A stretch of DNA of 64,000 nt from Streptomyces sp. MMG1121. GTDB lineage: Bacteria > Actinomycetota > Actinomycetes > Streptomycetales > Streptomycetaceae. Position numbers and translations under genes: made by a program. How positions within the stretch are numbered: position 1 is the first letter of the stretch; the number at the start of each line of letters is the position of its first letter. The stretch spans positions 54,488 to 118,487 of the forward strand of contig NZ_LGDV01000152.1 in NCBI RefSeq assembly GCF_001280015.1. The letters run 5' to 3'. The notes under the pieces were generated by a model. The model ran no database searches and was not told where the DNA came from. It saw only the letters and a list, made by a program, of their open reading frames with translations. Positions 58,489-64,000 of the stretch are shown here, one piece after another.

Positions 58489-58620
58489 CGACGCAGGCGG
58501 CCGATGCACGGCGGGACGGGGCGGTCATCGACCTGACGGCGTACAGGACGGCTACCGCCGACTCGCCACGGCCTTACTTGGCGGGTCCTTTCGGTGATCC
58601 GTCAACCTCTTGTTCAGGCG
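58485..58620 (+). pseudogene. Start of a further transposon gene, cut off
   Basis: An ATG overlaps the TnpC stop and opens MTTQAADARRDGAVIDLTAY then RTATADSPRP. After about 35 codons the frame runs into the antisense of the next gene. This may mark the right end of the element. The product is unknown. Confidence 0.3.
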
Positions 58621-59237
58621 GGAAGTTCGGTGATGCTGAGGGCGAAGTCCAAGTTCCCCACCCCGTGGTTGGCGAGGCCCACCGTGACCACGCCCGCTCC
58701 CTCCAGCCAGTGCGCCATTTTCAGGCCGCCGACGTCCAGCGGGCGCATCCCGAGGCTCTCGATGAACGCTTCCACACTTGCCTTGGCCTGCGCGCTGTCG
58801 CCAGCGATAAAGACGTCGGGCCGGCCCTTCTCCAGGACCTGGCGGAAGATGGTGTTGAACGCCTTCACCACGCTGGCGCTGGCCGGGGCAGCCTTGGCGA
58901 CTTCCTGCGCGATGGAGGTCTCCTCGCGGTGGGCCAGGCCGTCGAACGTGGAGTTGAAGGGGTTGCTGATGTCGACGATGACCTTGCCCGCGAGTGCGTC
59001 TCCGTACTGGGCGATGGCCGGCACGACACCGTTGTACAACAGGGCCACGATGACGATGTTCCCGGCCGGCGCGGTGCCCCATTCTCCGGTCGTGGCGCCG
59101 TCGCCGAGAGCCTTGGCCAGGTCAGCGGCCTTGGACTGATCGCGGCCCATGACCTCGACGGTGTTGCCGCCCGCTATTGCCCGCGCGCCGATGGTGCGGG
59201 CCATGTTTCCGGTGCCGATGATGCTGATGTTGCTCAT
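58614..59237 (-). CDS. NAD(P)-binding reductase of the F420-dependent NADP reductase type
   Basis: The Rossmann start is ISIIGTGNMARTIGARAIAG (G-x-G-x2-A pattern), followed by VIVALLYNGVVPAIAQYGDA, DISNPFNSTFDG and VVKAFNTIFRQVLEKG. The 207-aa length fits the small reductases related to NADPH:F420 oxidoreductase. The true substrate in this short-form group is usually unknown. It lies 33 bp after an SDR gene in the same direction, divergent from a TetR regulator, so the two are probably co-expressed. Confidence 0.88.
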   Translation of the reverse strand: MSNISIIGTGNMARTIGARAIAGGNTVEVMGRDQSKAADLAKALGDGATTGEWGTAPAGNIVIVALLYNGVVPAIAQYGDALAGKVIVDISNPFNSTFDGLAHREETSIAQEVAKAAPASASVVKAFNTIFRQVLEKGRPDVFIAGDSAQAKASVEAFIESLGMRPLDVGGLKMAHWLEGAGVVTVGLANHGVGNLDFALSITELPA

Positions 59238-59270
59238 GAGATGTCCTGCCCTGGTTGGGGGTTGTCCGGT

Positions 59271-60005
59271 TCAGATGGCGGTGGTGCCGCCGTCGGCGAC
59301 GAGTTCCATGCCGTTGACGTAGCTGGAGTCGTCGGAGGCGAGGAAGAGGGCGGCGGTGGCGATTTCGTCGGGGCGGCCCATCTGGCCGCGGGGGATGAGG
59401 GACTCGAACTGGCGCTTGGTGGCCTCGTCGAAGAGTTCTTCCTGCTTGGCGGTGGCGACCTGGCCGGGGGTCAGGACGTTGACGCGGATGCGGCGGTCCT
59501 TCAGCTCGTTGAGCCAGACGCGGGCCCATGCCTGCTGGACGGCCTTGCTGCCGGCGTAGACGCTCCAGCCGGGGAAGCCGCCGAGGGAGGCGTTGGAGCC
59601 GGTCATGAGGATGGAGCCGCCGTCGTTGAAGAGCGGGAGGGCCTTCTGGACGGTGAACAGGGTGCCGCGGGCGTTGAGCCCGAACCAGGTGTCGAACTGG
59701 GCCTCGGTGATCTCGCCGAGCGGGGCGGGCTCGCCGCCGCCGGCGCTGGCCCACAGCACGTCGAGGCTGCCCTTCTCCCGCTTGACGGTGTCGTACAGGC
59801 GGTCCAGGTCGTCCAGGTCGGCGGCGTCGCCCTGGACGCCGGTGACGTTGCGGCCGATCTGCTTCACGGCCGCGTCCAGGGCGTCCTGGCGGCGGCCGGT
59901 GATGAAGACGTGCGCTCCCTCGTCGACGAACAGCTTCGCGCCGGCCAGCGCCATGCCGGTGGTGCCGCCGGTGATGACCGCGACCTTGCCGTCGAGCTTT
60001 CCCAT
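59271..60005 (-). CDS. Short-chain dehydrogenase/reductase
   Basis: This 244-aa classical SDR has the cofactor motif VAVITGGTTGMALAGAKLF, the Asp of GDAADLDDLDRLYD, the Ser in LMTGSNASLGG and the active-site pair Y-x3-K in WSVYAGSKAVQQAW. ITGRR after the second strand suggests NADP. It is divergent from a TetR gene, and both promoters share repeated TATGTACACCG words. A role in detoxifying a carbonyl compound sensed by the regulator is a reasonable inference. Confidence 0.92.
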   Translation of the reverse strand: MGKLDGKVAVITGGTTGMALAGAKLFVDEGAHVFITGRRQDALDAAVKQIGRNVTGVQGDAADLDDLDRLYDTVKREKGSLDVLWASAGGGEPAPLGEITEAQFDTWFGLNARGTLFTVQKALPLFNDGGSILMTGSNASLGGFPGWSVYAGSKAVQQAWARVWLNELKDRRIRVNVLTPGQVATAKQEELFDEATKRQFESLIPRGQMGRPDEIATAALFLASDDSSYVNGMELVADGGTTAI

Positions 60006-60054
60006 GGTTGCTCCCTGGGGTCGGTGGTGCCGTGTGCACCTGGGACGACGGTTT

Positions 60055-60119
60055 TATGTACACCGCCCTGTGTGCTTACGGTACGGGGCGAGCGGCTGGG
60101 GCGCAAACTATGTACACCG
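60055..60119. promoter_or_regulatory. Repeated operator-like words in the SDR/TetR divergent region
   Basis: TATGTACACCG occurs at 60055-60065 and again at 60109-60119, exactly 54 bp apart. Each contains the palindrome TGTACA. One copy lies 50 bp from the SDR start and the other 31 bp from the TetR start, so a single repressor could govern both genes. Confidence 0.6.
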
Positions 60120-60149
60120 GTCGTTACCCAACGGGGGTACCATGGACCC

Positions 60150-60761
60150 ATGACGGAGTTGGAGAAGGGCCCCACGGGCCGCCGCCGCGGCCGGGGCGCC
60201 CGCGAGCGCATCCTCAGCGCGTCCCAGCGACTGTTCCGCGAGCAGGGCATCAACCGCACCGGCATGGACCAGCTCTGCGCGGCGGCCGAGGTGTCCAAGC
60301 GCACGGCCTACCAGCACTTCACCGGCAAGGACGAACTCGTCGCCGAGTACCTGCGCCGGTTCGACCCCTCCGTTCTGTCGGGCGTGTTCGACCGCACCGA
60401 CCTCACGCCCCGCGAACGGCTCCTCGCCGCCTTCGACATCCCCCCCACCACCCCCCTGTGCCCCTACATCGCCGCCGCCGTCGAACTCCACGACCCCCAG
60501 CACCCCGCATCCCAGTACGCACGCGACTACAAGAAAGCCGTCGCCGCGCGGCTCGCCGACACCGCCCGCGAAGCCGGCGCCGCCGACCCTGAACAACTCG
60601 GCGAGCAGCTCGCGCTGCTCCTCGACGGCGCCGCGGCCCGCACCCGGGTCCTCGACGCCGACGCCTTCCCCACCGCCGCCGCCATCGCCGCCGTCCTCAT
60701 CGACAACGCCATCCCCGCCACAGCCAGCGATGACCGGCGACGGGAGGAATTTTCGAGCTAA
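60150..60761 (+). CDS. TetR-family regulator
   Basis: This 203-aa repressor has the N-terminal helix-turn-helix RERILSASQRLFREQGINRT then LCAAAEVSKRTAYQHFTGKD. The C-terminal ligand domain has ELHDPQHPASQYARDYKKAV and QLALLLDGAAARTRVLD, close to the subgroup that controls neighbouring oxidoreductases. It is divergent from the SDR and reductase genes, and the repeated TATGTACACCG words are its probable operator. The inducer is unknown. Confidence 0.92.
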   Translation: MTELEKGPTGRRRGRGARERILSASQRLFREQGINRTGMDQLCAAAEVSKRTAYQHFTGKDELVAEYLRRFDPSVLSGVFDRTDLTPRERLLAAFDIPPTTPLCPYIAAAVELHDPQHPASQYARDYKKAVAARLADTAREAGAADPEQLGEQLALLLDGAAARTRVLDADAFPTAAAIAAVLIDNAIPATASDDRRREEFSS

Positions 60762-61100
60762 CGTGGCCCTGCGCAGCCGCACGTATCCTTGCGCAGCGAC
60801 TCCAAGTGCTTGCCGTGATTCCAGGCGAACCGGCGAGCCTGCAGCTCTATCGCCGGATGCTCAGGCTGAGCCGTCATCTGCTCCGAGTGCTTGCGGTAGT
60901 GGTAGACCTCGGTCGGCAGCAGGGCACGGCGGGCAGTACCGGTGACGCCGACGAGATGGGCGTAGTCCTCCCTCTGAGGCAGAGCGGCATAGCCACCGCT
61001 CGCGCGCACAATCGCGGTGCGAGTCGGGAGCGTTGTCGGTCCGATGGGAATGGCCGAATCCGGGGACGCGCCTCGGTGATCAATGAGGCGTTCAACAACT
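60758..61100 (-). pseudogene. Glycosyltransferase (GT2-like) C-terminal remnant
   Basis: Minus-strand IGPTTLPTRTAIVRASGGYA, LPQREDYAHLVGVTGTARRA and VYHYRKHSEQMTAQPEHPAI fit the end of family 2 glycosyltransferases (acceptor-side ED motif and an R-x-H-x2-Q-M-T motif). The nucleotide-sugar-binding N-terminus is missing. Its stop overlaps the TetR stop by 4 bp, convergently. Confidence 0.5.
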
Positions 61101-61826
61101 GGCTCGCCGCGACACCCGATTGAGTGGACCATGGCTCGGTCGGAAGCGCCGTCACGTACATGTCCGTTACGTTCAATACCAGGTCACCGGCCACCGAGCG
61201 CCTCCGCCGGCCGGAAAACGTCGGCGTGCAGGTCCGCGCTCCAGCCATCCGGGCGGGTGACAGTCAGGGTGATCGACCACCAGGTCGACGGGGGCGAGAC
61301 AACCAGGCTGCTGACCGACTTGCTCGATCCCGAGTCCTGGCCCGCCGGGGAGCTGGCAGCCCTGTATCACGAGCGCTGGGAGGTCGAATCCGCCTACCGG
61401 CAGCTGAAGACCTTCCAGAGGGGAAAGGCCGAGGTTCTGCGGTCGGTGTCGCCGGAACTGGTACGGCAGGAGATCTGGGCCCACCTGACACTCCATCACT
61501 TTCTGAATCGGATCATCATGCGGCTGGCCGACGGCGAGGGCCTGGACCCCGACCGGATCTCGTTCGTCAAGGTCCTCAAGCACACACGACGCAGCGTCGT
61601 TGTCCAGGCAGGCCAATCAACCCGCCGCCTGCGGCAGTTCATGAAGCGGATGGCCACGAAAGTCGTGCGCAAGCTCGACAACGGGCTACGGCGACTACGC
61701 GCAGCGGACCGCTACACCCGCCATCCGGTCTCGCAGTACATCGTGCGCAAGAAGGACCATGTCAGGCGAGGCACACGACGCGTTCCGGAGAAGGTCATCA
61801 CCCTTACGCCCGCGATACTTCAGTAG
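61083..61826 (+). pseudogene. IS4-family transposase, C-terminal part
   Basis: The family text starts near 61260 (VRVIDHQVDGGETTRLLTDL) and includes YHERWEVESAYRQLK, the Y-(2)-R-(3)-E-(6)-K signature that carries the catalytic Glu. It continues to EIWAHLTLHHFLNRIIMRLA and a natural end. The N-terminal part with both Asp residues is absent, so the element is dead. Confidence 0.82.
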
Positions 61827-61829
61827 CTC

Positions 61830-62115
61830 AAGCAACGGCATTGGGACAACGGCGTGAAGTGGGCGAACCTGCCTGCGGATTTCCCGCCGTTCAAAAGGGT
61901 GCATGCCTTCGCCCGCCGCTGGCAGATCCAGGGCCTGCTCGCCGAACTCCACGACCGGCTGCGCGACCGTGTCCGGGCCAAGGAGGGCCGCGCGGTGGAC
62001 CCAACGGCCGCGATCGTGGACTCGCAGTCACTGCGGGCAGCAGCAAACATCCCCCGCTCGACGTCCGGCTGGGACGGCGGGAAGAAGGTGGCCGCAGAGC
62101 GCGGCCGTCGTTTTG
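61830..62115 (+). pseudogene. IS5-family transposase scrap
   Basis: WANLPADFPPFKRVHAFARR, LLAELHDRLRDRVRAKEGRA and AAIVDSQSLRAAANIPRST then WDGGKKV are the N-terminal third of an IS5-type transposase, including the first catalytic Asp (VDSQS). It breaks off near 62115. It follows directly on the IS4 remnant. Confidence 0.75.
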
Positions 62116-62183
62116 CCGGTAACCCGGGGGAACTGACAGGACCATCCCCTGGGCGCGGGCTTCCCAGGGGGTGGCACGGACAG

Positions 62184-63305
62184 TCAGCGGAACAGGCGGA
62201 AGAACCCGCGCACCTGCTCGACCAGCGACTCCGGCTGCTCCAGCGCGGCGAAGTGGCCACCATGCGGCAGTTCCTCGAACCAGCGCAGGTCGGTGAACCG
62301 CAGCTCGGCCTCCCGCCTCGACGGGCGGGTTATGTCGCGCGGGTAGACCGACAGCCCGGATGGCGCGGTCACCTCGTCCCGGAAGTTGGCGAAGCTCTCC
62401 CAGTACAGGCGCGCCGACGACGTGGCCGACGCGGTGAACCAATAGACCGAGATCTCGTCGAGGATCGTCTGCCGCGACAACGCGTCCTCGGGATGGCCGT
62501 CGTTGTCCGTCCACGCCCAGAACTTCTCGGCGATCCAGGCGGCCTGCCCCGCCGGGGAGTCGGTGAGGCCGTAGCCGAGCGTCTGCGGCCGGGTCGCCTG
62601 GATCGCCGAGTACCCCCGGCCGGTGCGCTGCATCTCCTTGTCGGCCTCGAGATTCGCCAGCTCCGCGGGCGTCGGGTCGTCGAACGTGCCCGCCGCCACG
62701 GATCCCAGGTTCAGGTGCACGCCGGCGACCCGCTCGGGCGCCACCTCGCCCAACACCGCGGACACCGCCGAACCCCAGTCACCGCCCTGCGCGCCGTACC
62801 GTTCGTAACCCAGCGAGACCATCAACGTGTCCCAGGCGCGCGCGGTGCGAGTGATGCCCCACCCGGTCGTCGACGGCTTGTCACTCCAGCCGTACCCGGG
62901 CAACGACGGTGCGACCACGTGGAACGCGTCCGCCGGATCCCCGCCGTGCGCGCGCGGGTCGGTCAGCGGGCCGAGGACCTCCAGGAACTCGAGCACCGAA
63001 CCCGGCCACCCGTGCGTGAGCACGAGCGGGAACGCGTCCGGCTCCGGCGAGCGGACGTGCAGGAAGTGGATGCCCAGCCCGTCGATCGTGTCGCGGTACT
63101 GCGGGAACACGTTCAGCCGCTCGGCGAACCCGAAGTCGTAGTCCTCGGCCCAGCTGCGGCAAAGCTCCTGCGCATACGCCAGCGGCAAACCCTGTGACCA
63201 GTCGTCCACCGGCTCGCGCTCGGGCCACCGTGTCCGTCGCAATCGTTCACGCAGGTCCGCGATCTCGGCTTCGGTGATGCCGACTTCGAATGGCTCGGCG
63301 GACAT
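62184..63305 (-). CDS. Epoxide hydrolase (alpha/beta hydrolase with EHN domain)
   Basis: This enzyme hydrolyses epoxides to diols. The N-terminal EHN region (residues about 1-100, EPFEVGITEAEIADLRERLR, GLPLAYAQELCRSWAEDYDF) precedes the catalytic domain. There follow THGWPGSVLEFLEVLGPL (oxyanion loop HGWPGS), GAQGGDWGSAV with the nucleophile Asp at about residue 176, lid tyrosines (VYWFTAS, ARLYWES), and LPHGGHFAALEQPE with the catalytic His. At 373 aa it is full length. Its stop lies 70 bp from the IS5 scrap, so it is a cargo-like survivor beside dead elements. Confidence 0.93.
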   Translation of the reverse strand: MSAEPFEVGITEAEIADLRERLRRTRWPEREPVDDWSQGLPLAYAQELCRSWAEDYDFGFAERLNVFPQYRDTIDGLGIHFLHVRSPEPDAFPLVLTHGWPGSVLEFLEVLGPLTDPRAHGGDPADAFHVVAPSLPGYGWSDKPSTTGWGITRTARAWDTLMVSLGYERYGAQGGDWGSAVSAVLGEVAPERVAGVHLNLGSVAAGTFDDPTPAELANLEADKEMQRTGRGYSAIQATRPQTLGYGLTDSPAGQAAWIAEKFWAWTDNDGHPEDALSRQTILDEISVYWFTASATSSARLYWESFANFRDEVTAPSGLSVYPRDITRPSRREAELRFTDLRWFEELPHGGHFAALEQPESLVEQVRGFFRLFR

Positions 63306-63357
63306 GGCAAGGCTCCTTACTGGTCACGGCGTTATCGGATCAGATGCAGGTGGACCG

Positions 63358-63935
63358 TCATCGCGGGCTCCCACGCGTGGCGTCGGGTTCGGGACGGCGG
63401 TCGGCGGTAGGGCGCCGGGTCAGGCTGAGGACGAGTCCGGCCAGGGGGAGTGCCGCGAGCACGGCGAGGGCCACCGACACCGGCACGATGCCGGACAGAC
63501 CCGCGACAGCGGCCGGACCGATCCCGCCACCCAAGGCGTTCATGAAGTTGAGCAGGCCCTGTGCGCTGTCGCGGTCGTCCGCGGCGACCAGGTCCGGCGC
63601 GAGGCTCACCAGTACGGCTTGGGCGCCGGCGAACCCGCACACAGTCAACGCCGTGCCGACGACAACCGGGACCCGGTGAAGATCGCGACCACGAGCACGC
63701 CGACGACGGTGAGTGCCGCAAGCCCGGCCGACACCTGCCAGCCGGTGAACCGGTCGGTCAAGGTGCCGACCAGCCGCCCGGCCAGCACCGAGCAGGCGGC
63801 GGCCGGGACCAGGAGCACGCCGGCTTCCAGGGGGCCACCGCCCGTGGCCTGCTCGATCAGGGACGGGGCGCGGAACAGCACCCCGTAATAGCCGGCGAAG
63901 AACATCCGGCCGCCGGAGGCGGTCACCGGCAAGGA
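63358..63935 (-). pseudogene. MFS transporter, N-terminus missing and frameshifted
   Basis: One frame reads MFFAGYYGVLFRAPSLIEQA, GVLLVPAAACSVLAGRLVGT and TDRFTGWQVSAGLAALTVVG. It ends early at 63645 after IFTGSRLSSARR. One base further the transporter goes on with VPVVVGTALTVCGFAGAQAV, DRDSAQGLLNFMNALGGGIG and ALAVLAALPLAGLVLSLTRR to a stop at 63358. The break is near 63667-63673. These are about six membrane helices of a drug-efflux-type MFS protein. The first half is cut off near 63935. Confidence 0.7.
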
Positions 63936-64000
63936 GAAGCGGCTGAACGCCGCCTCCTACGGCTACAAGGGCCGCCTCGGGGACGCCGAGTACGACCATC
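63936..64000 (+). pseudogene. Edge fragment on the plus strand
   Basis: The last bases read TGKEKRLNAASYGYKGRLGD then AEYDH on the plus strand, like proteins with a Y-G...Y-E-x-D-H entry to an HNH-type motif. It joins the MFS remnant abruptly, with no start codon. Too little is in the window to name it. Confidence 0.25.

Noticed and set aside
58485..60761. A 758-codon plus-strand frame
   Set aside because: Between 58620 and 60140 it is the complement of the reductase and SDR genes. Only the TetR part at its end is real.

Overview
The window looks like a Streptomyces chromosome, probably an arm region. It is very GC-rich, uses GTG starts often, and carries many secreted carbohydrate-active enzymes with ricin-type (CBM13) binding modules, LacI-type sugar regulators, an FCD-type GntR regulator and many decayed insertion sequences. 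Everything here was read from sequence by eye. Family names rest on recognised motifs, not on searches.

Left part (0.3-14 kb): a bank of secreted plant cell-wall enzymes. It holds an intact GH6 cellulase, a decayed second GH6, a GH54 arabinofuranosidase, a CE3-type esterase, a GH10 xylanase, a GH27 alpha-galactosidase, a GH29 alpha-fucosidase and a CE1-type feruloyl/acetyl esterase. CBM13 modules are intact in some genes and shortened or broken in others. Pieces of a second GH54 gene lie on both sides of the GH27 gene in the wrong order.

14-22.7 kb: a xylo-oligosaccharide locus that matches the bxl system. A divergent LacI regulator (bxlR) faces a binding lipoprotein and two permeases (bxlEFG), a GH3 beta-xylosidase (bxlA), a decayed CE7 acetylxylan esterase and a cytoplasmic GH43 enzyme. 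Xylobiose-type sugars released by the secreted xylanase would be imported and split inside the cell.

22.7-35.1 kb: a second LacI-controlled uptake locus. It contains a large multidomain clan GH-A enzyme, a divergent LacI gene, an ABC importer, a cytoplasmic (alpha/alpha)6 glycosidase and a secreted GH39-like enzyme with CBM13. A palindrome with core GAACCGGTTC recurs in the divergent intergenic region and once more at 2.86 kb, upstream of the GH54 gene. This suggests one regulon spanning both ends of the CAZyme island.

35.1-44.5 kb: a scarred segment. It has a truncated universal stress gene, a GntR regulator, an amidohydrolase split head-to-head by an inversion and joined to a trpC-like gene, transposase scraps, a frameshifted phosphotransferase gene, an ECF sigma factor fused to a zinc-motif and membrane segment, a cold-shock gene with a clear terminator, and a NodB-type deacetylase coupled to an unknown gene.

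44.5-64 kb: a mobile-element graveyard with solitary working genes. Elements include IS110, IS256, IS3, IS4, IS5, IS21 (istB) and a Tn554-like integrase/TnpC pair. Between them lie an FG-GAP secreted protein, a luciferase-type oxidoreductase, an EXORDIUM-like secreted protein, a TetR/SDR/reductase locus, an epoxide hydrolase and a broken MFS transporter. Several genes differ from a readable frame by one base in a short homopolymer, so real decay and consensus error must be told apart. I found no tRNA, rRNA or CRISPR array, and no wholly new system that I can defend. The best leads are the shared palindrome, the amidohydrolase/trpC rearrangement, the CBM13 erosion and the fused sigma factor.
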